Origin: Tubulanus polymorphus
Taxonomy: Eukaryota > Nemertea > Palaeonemertea > Tubulaniformes > Tubulanidae
Assembly (NCBI RefSeq): GCF_964204645.1
Contig: NC_134029.1
Location: 19,176,450-19,240,449 of the forward strand
Length of the DNA: 64,000 nt
Reading direction: 5' to 3'
Positions within the stretch are counted from its first letter, which is position 1, and each line of letters opens with the position of its first letter. Under the pieces are notes generated by a model that ran no database searches, was not told where the DNA came from, and saw only the letters and a program-made list of their open reading frames with translations. A program made the translations under genes and the position numbers. Below are positions 21,314 to 33,775 of this stretch, one piece after another.

Positions 21314-22130
21314 ATGGAGAGCGAGATGTATCACGTGTTCGTGAATATTTGCCAAAAGTATAAAATTACTGCCGCATCGACCAAACTCGACGAAGCGTTT
21401 AAAGATTTTAAAGTCACCGATACGAACAATGATAAGACTTTGGACAGAGAGGAAATTAAGCAGTTGGGGTTAAGCAAAGAATGCATCGATGTAGGCTGAA
21501 TAGAGTGCTTTCTATTTGAAATGGAAAAAAAAAATCTGCATTAATATTCACGAATGAACTGTTTATGTTAAATTAGGATCTTAGAAATCAGATATGTTGA
21601 ATAATATAAACTGATAATAACCGTCTGATGATAATTGAATAATATAGTTAACAACCGCCATAACATTTTGACAGAGATTTATCTCTTTTTTCTAAGGAAC
21701 TATTTACATCGGATATTGATGGCAGTAAAGTTGACAGAATTACTCTGAGGGAGCTTTTCAGGCATATCTTCTTGTAAGTTTTCATTAGCTAGATAAACTA
21801 CGTGCGCGACTGAGCCGTCGCCGTCGCAGGTCCATTTCCACATTATCTCATTCATTTTGATTTTTGTAATGATCTAGACCGACAATCGAGAAAAAGTGGA
21901 AAAAGCTTTTCAAGCAACTCGACACGGACGATAGTGGTTTCATCTCACCGGACGAGTTGGTACCGTATTTGAAGATGTGTGGGATGACCGAAGCAGACAT
22001 CGATTTGGCCACAGCGGTCATCGAAACATACGATCTTAACGATGATAACCAACTTTCTTACGACGAGTTTTCAAAATACTTGAATGAAGATCTTGACAGC
22101 GTAATTGAGTTGTTGACGAGAGATCTCTAA
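21314..22130 (+). CDS. Calmodulin-like EF-hand protein 1, 168 residues, three coding exons
   Basis: Exons 21314-21490, 21697-21773 and 21878-22130 join in phases 0 and 2. The first donor is GTAGGC, weaker than usual, but the intron position is exactly that of the paralogue at 25841. Four EF-hands: loop 1 residues 36-47 (DTNNDKTLDREE), loop 2 residues 67-78 (DGSKVDRITLRE, lacking acidic or amide residues at positions 3 and 5, so probably weak or silent), loop 3 residues 100-111 (DTDDSGFISPDE) and loop 4 residues 137-148 (DLNDDNQLSYDE), both canonical. It is a cytosolic Ca2+ sensor or buffer of the calmodulin/troponin C superfamily; I cannot assign a named subfamily. Compared with its neighbour it carries three extra codons in exon 2. 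AATAAA occurs at about 22403. Confidence 0.88.
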
Positions 22131-23449
22131 CCTGACAAGGAAACCACCGCACAACACCATACTCATTCTGTTCATTCTGTACATCGAAGTATTTAACCAA
22201 GATTGGACAAGTTTATACAAATACTTTTTCTGAACTTGAATATGCACTATTCGCTTGAATATGCACCAGGCTTAAATGAAACCTTACGCCAGCAGGAAAA
22301 GCCATTTAATTTAATTACACCAACAATTCATCAGCTTATATTTAGGTTTTATGCCTATTCCATATAAATCAGTGTGTCTAAATGTTCCAACTAGGTTATT
22401 TCTAATAAAACTATTTCAAATTCTGTGATTGTGTTGGTCGTTGTGGTTCTTGTTGTTTTGTATGTAAAACTGTTCTTTCTGACTCTAGTTCTGTTTGAGC
22501 AGGCATTGATTGAAAATAAACCCCTGGTGAAATACATGCGTGTTTCTATTTTTTTGTAGTGTGAAACTACACTGCTATGCTCCATAATTCATGTACATAT
22601 CGAGGAATTTTTCTCAATGGCCCTTATATTGACGAGATTAATAACACGTCACTGAAGTGCAATGTTTTTTTTCATATACATATATGAATACATTTTCCAA
22701 TACATAAAACGCACAAAATGTCCCCGGAAATAATAACGCAATTTGTTTGTTGGAAAAATGTTCCAGTTTTACTAACTTGGTAATTCAGTTTAGATTTCAA
22801 GCCGAACATTAGACTCACCGTCATCTTATCTGACAAGCATAGGTCTCATTGCTCATCTTGGTTCAATAAGTGATTTAGTTGTTTCAGGACCTAAATGTCC
22901 TCATGTCCTCTTACAGTAGTTAATTTCAGCACCTGCTGAATTCAACTTTCAGGTCACGAAAACGAATTTTGCTTAAAAAATTGAAATTAGAATATTCCGG
23001 AGTAAAGTCCCAGATGATGCAATCACATTGTTCTAAGTTAGTATATCTTAATACAGTGTACCACTTTGGCAAATATTTTCTCGACTGAAAAGACGATTTC
23101 AGAGGGTGCTAAAACTATACCAAGGTAAGCCTATATTGCATAAATCAATTTCTAGGTTCCGAAAACAACTAAAAGTTGTATCGGTGGAGGGCTCGTTGAG
23201 GGATTTTGGGCAGAGGTATTTTCAACGGGATAGATCTCGTTTTCTCAAGCATATTTTTCAAATGTCATCAAGATTTTTCGCGAGTTAATCTGCCCGTCAT
23301 ATCCATATCTATGTTCATGGTACTTCTTTTATTGTGCCATATTACTACACTTTCATATTTCAGCTTGCGCATTTATATATCACATTACTCAATTCCCCAA
23401 TTTACTCAAAAAATTACTCTACATTGTCTACTATAATACCGTATATCGG

Positions 23450-23645
23450 ACTTGGGCCGGATAATTAAATCAACAATTCGTCTTATTTATTCATAAAGTT
23501 GAATGTTTATCAAGGTTTCTAAACGTATCTAAATGTTCTAATGATGTTATTTCATTTTTTTTAATAATAAAATCTATTTCAAATTCTGTGATTGTGTTGT
23601 ACGTTTTGAGTCTTGTTGTTCTTGCGGGACTGCACGGATATAAGT
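23450..23645 (+). pseudogene. Orphan 3' UTR copy from the EF-hand gene
   Basis: TTTCAAATTCTGTGATTGTGTTG with a preceding AATAAAA copies 22400-22440, and the upstream CAACAATTC..TTATTT and CTAAATGTTC also match. No coding exon remains next to it. It marks a third, otherwise lost copy of the gene. Confidence 0.65.
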
Positions 23646-23686
23646 GTGAGTTAGGGATTCCCTAACTACTAGTGTGCTTCATGCAG

Positions 23687-23862
23687 TTGAACCCCCTAAT
23701 ACGATTCTGTTAAAGGTGAAACCAGTTTATTACGATGATTTCCAGTCGCAGCTAAGATATTTATATCAATCAAGATTTGGATAATACGAAACCCGTTTGA
23801 TACGACAGTTTCGCTTTTGCCCACAAGATTCGTATTAAGCCGACCCCGTCTCCGAGTGCTGT
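23687..23862. repeat. Degenerate pogo-like MITE
   Basis: GTTGAACCCCCTAATACGATT on the left and CGTATTAAGCCGACCCC on the right are loosely inverted, with TACGA motifs inside. It fits the AACCCC-type palindromic family but is decayed. Confidence 0.4.
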
Positions 23863-24307
23863 ACCGAAATGAATAAAAAGAACGAATCTAATCAAATCAA
23901 ACTTTTTTTGACCCGTAATGCAAAGATTAACATTCTGGCATGAGCACAATATCTAAAAACAATGACGATAAAACGCAGAACAAAAATTAACGGTTAAATT
24001 CGTACAAAAATTTTGCAAACTTGAACCAAATGGTGGAGCAAATCATAAGAGATGCGATCGTAATTTTCAAAATATCCTTATTGATCTTATTACTCAATCA
24101 CCTAAATTGTACATTTTTGCAAGAAACTTATTAAAAAATTGCATTTGTCTAATGAATGATGACTGTCATAAGTATTTTTCTAGTGTTTATTTAAATGTAT
24201 ATCTATGTATGCGTATCCTAATTAGTTACTCCGTTATTTCTGTTTTTTCATTTCAACAAGTACTTGTATATTGTGTTATTGAATTTGTAATTTTTTCTAT
24301 CGCGTTA

Positions 24308-24667
24308 TCAAATTTGTAAATTCTGTTTTGTTCCTCTAATACCTGTAATATTGATCAGATCTGATTCAACCATATCATAGAAATATAGGTTTCTTTGTAA
24401 AGTATGTTTTCTACAATAAAATGAATAGTGGAGTTCATCTTCTGCAGTTGCATTTAACGATGAACTGAGTTCTCGGGGTCCCGTCGTGCGGGGTGAATGT
24501 GGCCACGAAGGCCGTGCGCTTTTGGTCACAGTCACCCACATGGCGGTATAAAAATAATGTCTGTACGACTGACGAAACTGATGTTTCCATATACATTTTT
24601 CAATACATGTATGAAAAACGTGCGTATTATATGGACTAAATCGATATTTATGAAAGTAGGGTAGCAA
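24308..24667 (-). mobile_element. Probable non-LTR retrotransposon C-terminal relic
   Basis: The minus-strand frame of 119 codons includes SSLNATAEDELHYSFYC, which resembles the …EDExHFxxxC… tail seen at 19968-20207 and in reverse-transcriptase polyproteins. The rest is unrecognisable. Assignment is by motif only. Confidence 0.4.
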
Positions 24668-25264
24668 TCAAACATTACTTGAACAATTCAACTCATTCGC
24701 TACTCAGCCATGTTTTCATTTTCAACTCGACACATTTAACGACTAAAAAACGAATTGTATTGAGGCTGCACCCGAGTTCAATACGTACAATTCATTACAG
24801 AAATATGAATCGCGTGTATTCATAATACGCTATTCATAATGATATACAAAGAGACAATACAGTCTACCAGTTCGATCGTCAGGTTTGGTTTCAATGTATT
24901 TCGTCTATTTGAAGTGCTTTGGCGCCTGATCTGGGCCATGTACAAAAAACATCAAACACCTAGCAATTTTTTCAGCGAAACCTTTATAAATCAATGTTAA
25001 TCTGCGCGTAAGAAGACTTTTTTGAAGCGGAATATTACGATTTTTCATAAAAACGAACGGATTACCAAATTCACGTTGCCGAAAATACTGCACCGGTAGC
25101 TAACGGAATATCATCTATTTTAGAATCTGTCTATTTGCGTGTGTTACTCGAGGAGTAGCCGTTTGAACTGTTTTGAAAATGATGTAGAATGTAACCTACG
25201 AGCAATCATCTCAACTAGTAGATGTAACATTGTTGCCGTGTCCTGATATATGATGAACTGTAAT

Positions 25265-25296
25265 CTTGGAGTAATCATTGAAATGATTACTCCAAG
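25265..25296. repeat. Perfect 15-bp-arm hairpin
   Basis: CTTGGAGTAATCATT and AATGATTACTCCAAG are separated by two bases. A similar hairpin on GAGCAATCATCTC occurs at 57787-57813, and GAGCAATCATCTC is also at 25200-25212, so it is part of a dispersed element. Confidence 0.6.
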
Positions 25297-25840
25297 CTGT
25301 AATCATCAAATGTTTTATGGCTCTCAGCTACCACAGTAGACCATCGTCACAGAAAGTTGCAAAGTGTTAGATAATCGAGGTGGGCGTCTGAATTTTCTAA
25401 ACACGTGGCATATCTTTTCAAATTGCAACTTGTTTTCATTTTATGTATCTGTCTCAAATCCAGTTCTAATTCTATCGAAAAAAGTCATGGTGACCTTGGA
25501 ATCCAGGCACCTGTGACATATTAACGCGTCATAACAACCACGCCTTTTATTCGTCCCATACGCAGTTACTAGTTCGTCGTTGGCAACCACTCGGGAAGGA
25601 TAAACCGGTAGGTAAAACATTCACTGATGTATTTATCATGGCGCTTGGCGGGCCAATTCGCAGTATCGTGATGGAACATTTGTATATGGACCAAAGACTT
25701 CTTTGTCTAGTGTTAGATCGTAATGACGTTGATGTTTTTATGGTCGAAATGTCACATACACGAAATAATCTCGTCATTGAATCCGATAATATTTCATATG
25801 AAAATCGTATTCACTTTAACAGATACTCCACCACATCAAG

Positions 25841-27153
<1,313 letters not shown>

Positions 27154-27259
27154 TTCTAGTTTTACTGAGTGATAAATTTTAGCAAGAAAAACCTAATGTA
27201 ATAACTCGTTAACTCAAATAAAAACAACAGTTATAAATCATTATTATAGCATTGTCTTT

Positions 27260-28490
27260 ATCCCTTAGAAAATTTGTATAGCGATAGCTTAGGTGACAGC
27301 GGGGATTTCATTCTTGGCCCGCGCCTTTTCAAAGCCCATCAAACAGTGTTAACTAAACGCAGTGCAGTAGAAAAAATAGATCTGTTTCGATTACACAGTG
27401 GACGTATAACACGTATAAGGGGCTGTATATAAAAGACGTTCCAGACGACGTTGTGGACTTTTGTGGACAAGGTGGAGGGATGTGGACATCATTGTTCCCT
27501 GCTTGATTCCTGTAAGCCAAGAACAAATCATTTAGTGCATTATCAGTACATAATAGTTCACACCCTACACCAATTATTGACCTTCACTTAATCCACTAGA
27601 TGAGGAAATACATGATCATTCATCGACATCAAACGGAAGACTCCGTATCCCTAAAGATAGGCGCGCTTAATGGCAATGCTTCTGATTCCGGGTTTTTCAA
27701 AACGTTCGGTTCGTCCGACCATAGAACTATAATTCTATGGTCTATCTGATTTCGTTTGATTTTCGATGCAGCGGGATAGCCCGGTCCGAGACATCAAGCC
27801 GACTCAAGATGCGGCCAATCTCGTAGGGCAAGGGTCCACTTGAATCACAAGTGAAATATTACCTACCAGACCCGGTGTGGCCGACCCTTACTATGCGCAC
27901 ATAGAATATGACCATCGGCGCTTGGTCCAATAACTAGCAAATTACATTTTCCCCGGTGGGGTATATTATGTGTCGTTCGTTGTTACGTTCGTATCACGTC
28001 CGGTTCGCAAATAAATCCTAAGTCCGGTTGTTCGGCAAAGGCACCGGACATTTTTGTGTCAAACATGTTTTATCTTTTAACGTGAAGAAATAGAGTAGAA
28101 TGTAAATCCTTATCAGACGTCATATGTATTCAAATAAAACAGACTCTGAATTTAATCGGTATTAAGTTTTAGCATGACAATTATGGGGATTGAACTATAT
28201 TATGCATCGAAAAAGTGTTACACCTTCAGGTCAACAAAACAATTGAGCAATGCGATGATGTCGCAATACATATTCAATTCAATTCAACATTTATTGCTTA
28301 CGAGTACGAATACCAATACCGACGATGATGCCAACAACTCGTTTCTAACATATTCCTGGGTAGTTTCATGCAGGTGGTGAAGCTTATTCGAATTGAATCC
28401 ACAAATTTTCATTGAAGCAACTAAGTAAAAAGCCTTCAAGATGATAAACTGTTTACATACATGAACTAAAATCAAATGATTCATATTCCA
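27260..28490. other. Intergenic; possible solo LTR-like block
   Basis: No gene is supported. 27470-28050 contains TGTGGACA…, a small hairpin (GACCATAGAACTATAATTCTATGGTC with centre about 27730), an AATAAATCC near 28012 and a CA end at CACCGGACA (about 28050). This could be an LTR, but no flanking duplication was found. Confidence 0.3.
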
Positions 28491-28496
28491 TCTTCT

Positions 28497-28573
28497 TGTA
28501 TGGAACCAGGAACGTTGAGCGAAGAGAGCAAAAGAGGAACACGTGCGTTTAGTAAGATGACTATCGAGTGTAC
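28497..28573 (-). repeat. Truncated 3' LTR (last 77 bp)
   Basis: It is identical to 32592-32668 of the 5' LTR. It is joined directly to integrase coding sequence at 28574, so the internal deletion runs into the LTR. Confidence 0.9.
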
Positions 28574-28869
28574 AGATGTTTGGTGGGGAGTAGAATCGGG
28601 TATTTCGCGCCATATTTGATACTCGCATTTTGTAAACGCCCACCGCATCGAATGACACTGTTGTCAGTCACAAATAAGTTTAATTGGCGCGCTAAACTAA
28701 TCTTACGTTTATTGTACGAGGCCATGATTCCCGGAAATTCGTTATCTTGCAGATTTCGAATCCACGCTTGTTCTGCTAGACGCAAGTCCGGTACCGAAAT
28801 GTGACGGGTACTTTTATTCCCTTTGAGTCGCGTTATAAATTTCATGACGAGAGCGGTAACGCGTAACAA
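28574..28869 (-). pseudogene. Integrase N-terminal remnant of the BEL/Pao element
   Basis: In the frame shifted relative to gag-pol, LLRVTALVMKFI and a zinc-binding-type block (IRCGGRLQNA … KYPILLPTKH) are recognisable as the linker and the integrase H2C2 domain. Sequence stops there at the 3' LTR junction. The catalytic D-D-E core is absent. Confidence 0.85.
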
Positions 28870-31800
28870 TCTTTGGTAGCGTCGCGAATTCGGCGATTTC
28901 GATTATGTTATGTAATCCGCATATGTCTGTGATCGCAGTGGTGCAGACGAGTTGCGGCTCGTCGTAGATGAGCTCGTTGACATGCGTAATAGGCTCATCA
29001 AACATTTCGCATACTGGCCAATCGCCATTCGGAAGCCAATGTGGACCGTTCCACCACAGATCCGAATTTTGAAGTTCGGTCGCTTTTACTCCACGTGTGA
29101 GTAAATCGGCTGGGTTGTCTTTCGTGTAACAATACTTGATATCGTCGAAATCTCTCATTCGAATTTCCTTTACGCGGTTCTCAACAAATACGGGTAGCTT
29201 TTTCTGACTTCTAATCCAGTGAATAACAATTTGACTGTCAGACCATAGGATGGTCTTCACAATCTGAGCAGATTTCGTCAGCGAATCCACGATAAATTTC
29301 GATAGTCGCGTCGCAATGAGAGCTGCCATGAGCTCCATTCGTGGTAACGTGATCTCTTTTAACGGTTTCACTCGCGACTTAGCCATAACAATTGATACGT
29401 TATTATGGGAAATGCGTTTCAGATAGGCAACAGCAGCGTACGCAACAGTGCTTGCATCGGCAAACATATGCAATTCACAATTATCGCATATTCCAGTATC
29501 GAAATATTTCCGCCTGTAAGATATATCCCTAGCGTTTTCGAGTTCGGGATATATATTTCTCCATTCGTTCGCGAGATTTTCGGGCAAACGTTCATCCCAG
29601 TTCAATTTTCCGAGCCATAGCTTTTGAATGAACGTTTTCGCGCGTATGTGTACGGGTGAGAGTAACCCGAGCGGATCGTAGAGTTCAGACGTAGATCTCA
29701 GTACTTCGCGTTTCATTAGTAGTGGCTCAGAGTTATCAGATTTCGACTTCTTGTATGTCAACGAATCTTCTACAGTATCCCATACCAAGCCGACAACGTT
29801 GACAGATGCTTCCCGGTCGTGTCGATTGTCTTGTTGCATGACTGCTCTGAGTTGGGGGTCGTTGGTCGCCCACGATCTGAGTAAAAACCCGCCCTTCTCC
29901 ATCATCCAGTTCACCTCGTTGTAGAATGTGACAGCTTGATCTTCTATTCCAGTTAGAATGTTATCGACATAAATGTTCTCCATAATGTTTTCTGCTACCA
30001 GACACGATTCGTTCTCAAGGTGTGTTTTGATAGCGGCGTTGAGGATGAACGGTGAACTGACTGACCCAAACAACACTGACTTAAATTGATACACCTTGAA
30101 CTGACTTTCTCGGTCCTTTGGGTCAGAAAGCCACAGAAATTTGGTGTATTTTCGATCTTTTTCCTCGAGTCGTACATTCAGAAAGGCTTTTTCGATATCA
30201 CTGCTGATTGCAATGGTATTGAGTCGGAATCGTAGAAGAATCTGAACGAGATCGTTGATTAACGGTTCTCCGGCTTCCAGGCAATTCAGGCTGGGATTCC
30301 CTCTTACATTGAAGCTACAATCATAGACAATTCTTATGGGAGTTGTTTGCGAATCTTTCTTTACTGCGTGATGAGGGATGTAGTGGCCTGTATTCGGGTC
30401 GTTGTCTGGTATCTCTTCGATAAAGTCTCTTGCACACTGCTCTCGAATAATGTTGTCATAATGCTCTAGTAAATCTGATGATAGGTTGTGTGTCATCGCG
30501 CGTGTTCGTCTCTTGCATACACTGTAATTTGACGGAAGTGCTTCGTGATCACCTTTCCACGGTAGAGCCACCACGTATCTTCCATCTCCATCCCGACGAA
30601 GTTTTTCGGAACGATAATTGAGATACGATGTAGGTTTCGAGTCATTTTCGTCCTTTATCCCTATTGTCTCGAGGTCCCAGTAGCGAGATAGGTTTTCCTC
30701 TTCGTGAACAGGGCTCGTTAGAAGCTTAAAGCAAGTGGTCATCACCGTCGTTGATGGGAAATCTGTTGGTCCTGACAGGAGATAACCCAATTTTGAGGCA
30801 ACAGCTGTGGGGCCCTGTCCTCTGATGACCTTATCTTCGACTACGGACCAATAATGGTCTGCACCTATCAGGAGGTCAATTTCAAACGAATGGGTCGTAG
30901 CGTACGGTGCCAACTCAATTTTCTGCAGATAATCATAATTCGTTGCTGCCTTGTATACATAGTTTTTCATCAGTGTTGAGATCTTGGGTACGATAAGAGC
31001 ACGTATATCGATGGCTCCCGATGGCGTTTGTAGTTTTAGGTCAGTCACCCCAACTGATTGGATGCCAGATGTGTTGGCGCCAAATGCCGAAACGCATATA
31101 GTTTCCCGGTTGATGAAATTTAGGTCGATCGGAAGTCTTCTAGCGGCATCGTGAGAGATAAAGGAACGCTGCGCTCCCTCGTCGAAAAGAATGTTTACGA
31201 TAGTGGATCCGGAGTTTGCCGAAATTGAACCCACAGCTGTTTTCAATATGACTGTTCCAGATGTTGGTGTCAATTTGGCCTCTACGATGGTGGGATTCTG
31301 CTTCACTGACCGGTTCCCATGGCCTTCTCTCTCAGTGCAAAGTAGTGTGTGGTGTCGCCGATTGCATATTCTGCAAGTCCACCTTGAGTTGCAATTACTA
31401 ACTTTGTGGGTTCCAAGACAATTTAAACATAGTCTGTTTTTTCGGACAATTTCTTCTCGCTTTTCTGGCGACGTGACGACGGTGCATTCAATAGGTGTGT
31501 GGTTTCCTCTACAAAATTGACATTTTCTGATTGGTCGGTCACCCGGTTGTTCGCGTCGTTCGGGGTGTTGATTCCGAGTGATGAATGCTGATACAGATGG
31601 TAATTCATATACACTGGTAGGCCTATCTGACGATTCCGCTTCTGAGGCTTCTATTTCTTTCTTCAGAGCCTGTCGAAGCGTAGTGAGTGTCCAGTCTGTG
31701 TTGCCATTCCCACGAGTAAGCTGTTTCCTTACTGATCCGGGTATTTTTTCGAGTATAATTGGGACGAGAAGATCACCATACCCGTCTTCTGTCTTCCCTA

Positions 31801-32572
31801 GAGCATTCAAACCACGAATGTAACTATCTAAATTATCCGAGAATATTTTCAATTGAGTGATGTTTTCTCCTGGTTTAGGGAGCTCCCATAAAGCTTTCAT
31901 GTATGAACTTACGATTTTTTGTGGCTGGCCATATCGTGTCGTGAGCAGCTCTAACGCGTTGAGATAATTTGCATAGGCTAGAGCTAACCCTTCGATCGTA
32001 CGCGATGCCTCTCCGGTTACTAATCCTCTGAGGTACTGAAACTTGACGACATTATCGAGATGTTGATCGTTATGGATAGCTGAGTTGAAACTGTCCATGA
32101 AACCTTGCCAAGTGAGTATATCACCGTCAAACTTAGCGAGGGTGAGTTTGGGCAAGTTTAGCGTCTTGGATGTCCGTTGGTTGGTGGAGATTTCACTTAC
32201 ATTAAATGTTGATGTGTCGGCGCCTGGAGAGGTTTCAATCCGTTTCCGTTCAAGAAACTTTTTTAATTTTTCATTTTTGCTGATAATGTCTGTACTATAG
32301 TCGTCGGCTTCGATTATCGCTCGTTCTAGATCATTATCCTCAGTCATTTCGATTATGCCGTTATCTAATTGTTGAATGTTGCGTAACTTGGTCGTGCTTA
32401 ATTCGATTTTGGTTTCCAATTCGTCGAGGTCTTCCCCTGAAATTGTGGGCTTTTCGAGTACCGCCTCAGCCCCGGAGACAGCCTTGTTTAATAATCCACG
32501 GTAGGCTCCTCTTGATTTTCTCTGTCTTTCGATTGTACATGTATTCATTTGCGGGTCTGCAGTTGTAGCCAT
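28814..32572 (-). CDS. BEL/Pao gag-pol polyprotein (gag, protease, RT, RNase H)
   Basis: The frame runs from ATG at 32572 (MATTADPQMNTC; open a little further upstream through the primer site) to a stop at 28814, about 1,250 codons. In order: gag-like DUF1759 region (LPKLTLAKFDGDILTWQGF); CCHC-type knuckles (CQFCRGNHTPIEC, CRICNRRHHTLLC); protease-like VNILFDEGAQRSFI (DUF1758); RT with RIVYDCSFN and the catalytic box read as YVDN instead of the usual YVDD; RNase H-like LHMFADAS and ILWSDSQIVIHWI; and DNPADLLTRG. The frame ends by a frameshift: the next conserved segment is in another frame from about 28870. Two defects (YVDN and the frameshift) plus lost integrase imply a non-autonomous copy despite the long intact ORF. 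Confidence 0.9.
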   Translation of the reverse strand: MATTADPQMNTCTIERQRKSRGAYRGLLNKAVSGAEAVLEKPTISGEDLDELETKIELSTTKLRNIQQLDNGIIEMTEDNDLERAIIEADDYSTDIISKNEKLKKFLERKRIETSPGADTSTFNVSEISTNQRTSKTLNLPKLTLAKFDGDILTWQGFMDSFNSAIHNDQHLDNVVKFQYLRGLVTGEASRTIEGLALAYANYLNALELLTTRYGQPQKIVSSYMKALWELPKPGENITQLKIFSDNLDSYIRGLNALGKTEDGYGDLLVPIILEKIPGSVRKQLTRGNGNTDWTLTTLRQALKKEIEASEAESSDRPTSVYELPSVSAFITRNQHPERREQPGDRPIRKCQFCRGNHTPIECTVVTSPEKREEIVRKNRLCLNCLGTHKVSNCNSRWTCRICNRRHHTLLCTEREGHGNRSVKQNPTIVEAKLTPTSGTVILKTAVGSISANSGSTIVNILFDEGAQRSFISHDAARRLPIDLNFINRETICVSAFGANTSGIQSVGVTDLKLQTPSGAIDIRALIVPKISTLMKNYVYKAATNYDYLQKIELAPYATTHSFEIDLLIGADHYWSVVEDKVIRGQGPTAVASKLGYLLSGPTDFPSTTVMTTCFKLLTSPVHEEENLSRYWDLETIGIKDENDSKPTSYLNYRSEKLRRDGDGRYVVALPWKGDHEALPSNYSVCKRRTRAMTHNLSSDLLEHYDNIIREQCARDFIEEIPDNDPNTGHYIPHHAVKKDSQTTPIRIVYDCSFNVRGNPSLNCLEAGEPLINDLVQILLRFRLNTIAISSDIEKAFLNVRLEEKDRKYTKFLWLSDPKDRESQFKVYQFKSVLFGSVSSPFILNAAIKTHLENESCLVAENIMENIYVDNILTGIEDQAVTFYNEVNWMMEKGGFLLRSWATNDPQLRAVMQQDNRHDREASVNVVGLVWDTVEDSLTYKKSKSDNSEPLLMKREVLRSTSELYDPLGLLSPVHIRAKTFIQKLWLGKLNWDERLPENLANEWRNIYPELENARDISYRRKYFDTGICDNCELHMFADASTVAYAAVAYLKRISHNNVSIVMAKSRVKPLKEITLPRMELMAALIATRLSKFIVDSLTKSAQIVKTILWSDSQIVIHWIRSQKKLPVFVENRVKEIRMRDFDDIKYCYTKDNPADLLTRGVKATELQNSDLWWNGPHWLPNGDWPVCEMFDEPITHVNELIYDEPQLVCTTAITDICGLHNIIEIAEFATLPKIVTRYRSRHEIYNATQRE

Positions 32573-32591
32573 CCTGGTCACGGCACCAAAA

Positions 32592-32759
32592 TGTATGGAA
32601 CCAGGAACGTTGAGCGAAGAGAGCAAAAGAGGAACACGTGCGTTTAGTAAGATGACTATCGAGTGTACTGATTTATTTACTGAGACGGATATACAGATGG
32701 TTGATTACAATATAGGTCATTAACAGAGTTCAAGTATAGGATAGATACAATTCCTGACA
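32592..32759 (-). repeat. 5' LTR of the BEL/Pao element (168 bp)
   Basis: It begins TGTCAGGAATTG and ends TTCCATACA on the element strand, with TAAATAAATCAG as a possible poly(A) signal. Three bases after it, at 32588-32573, TGGTGCCGTGACCAGG is a plausible tRNA primer-binding site. Confidence 0.85.
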
Positions 32760-33274
32760 CTTCTGTCCATCTTAGTATAATTGGGAACATCGCAAAATTT
32801 AAACACCGGTTCCTTTTTGAATACCTTTCTTTGCAAAATTCCAGACTCTGACCTAATTCCCAATGGCTGTGACCAACTCAACCGTGGCGCAGTTCGAATC
32901 CCAAGCGTCAACACTCATTCCTGATTTCTATTCGTGGGACTCATTTAAAGCCAGAAATAGTGATCCACAGGATTGAGCACAGTTCCTGTAGTTCGTAGTC
33001 TGAATACCCGTCATTGTAATTGGTTCCCCTACAACGGGTTGTTTGGGGAACAACGGCTGTACTAATGTCTATTTCAACCTGATTCGAGAGCATTCCAGGT
33101 GGCCTAGCTCACTCAGTTTTGGTAGTACATACCTGATAAAGGTCTTAGTAGGACCAGAAAGGACTGGCAGTGGACCTAAATCAAAATTTTGTAATCCATT
33201 TGAAACTGTATTGAAGGATATCCAAAAAGTCTTCACTGAAAGGGGTTCATGAGAGAAAAGAGACTCCATGATTG

Positions 33275-33351
33275 GAAAGTTTAACAATATGTCTCCATGC
33301 CTACCAACTGAAGTTTGGTATGTAGGCATGGAAACATATTGTTAAACTTTC
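33275..33351. repeat. Hairpin, about 30-nt arms
   Basis: GAAAGTTTAACAATATGTCT plus CCATGCCTAC is mirrored by GTAGGCATGG and the rest, with one mismatch, around a 17-nt loop. Confidence 0.75.
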
Positions 33352-33402
33352 AAATTATGTGTTTCCAAGAGGGCCAACAGCAGTGAAATGCTTAAGACTG
33401 AA

Positions 33403-33496
33403 CTAACGGTACCTAATAATCAGTGTGGTAAAGCTTTTACAATCGGGCTTTGTGAAAATATTCGATCGTGAAACTAAACCACAGACAGGTTACTGA
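33403..33496 (+). mobile_element. MITE family A, copy 3 (internally deleted)
   Basis: GGTACCTAATAATCAGTG and ATCGTGAAACTAAACCACAG followed by ACAGGTTACTGA match copy 1. The middle is shorter. No clear target duplication. Confidence 0.6.
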
Positions 33497-33775
33497 AGTT
33501 ACTGTCCTCACTAGACAATAGGCACCAGATGATTTTAGTTTGAATACCAGACGATCGATCTACGGATTGTTTCAGCAGCAATGGCTGGATCATCCTTGCT
33601 TGTCCCTGCCACTCACTGAAGCTTATGTTGCCCTGGCTGCACTTCGTTCATTGGTCTATTACAGGGCTTAGAAATTTTTGTCTGATGGTGATGCCAATCA
33701 GATGTGTTGTTTTGTCCACACAGTGATCTTTATCGTAAATTCATTTTATTTCCAGTGGCACAAACTCGCCGAATA

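Larger units (their letters stand above)
28497..32759 (-). mobile_element. BEL/Pao LTR retrotransposon, internally deleted
   Basis: The element is flanked by the 5-bp duplication CTTCT (28492-28496 and 32760-32764). The left boundary is TGTATGG and the right is CCTGACA, i.e. TGTCAGG … CATACA on the element strand. Gene order on the minus strand is gag (DUF1759-type), zinc knuckles, aspartic protease, reverse transcriptase, RNase H and the start of integrase, as in BEL/Pao. The 3' part of integrase and the first 91 bases of the 3' LTR are missing. The 77 bases shared by the two LTRs are identical, indicating a young insertion. It stands between EF-hand gene 2 and HSPBAP1 and disrupts neither. 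Confidence 0.93.

Noticed and set aside
32850-32905. Possible tRNA gene (AGTTCGAATCCC)
   Set aside because: Only a B-box-like match; no A box at the right distance and no cloverleaf.
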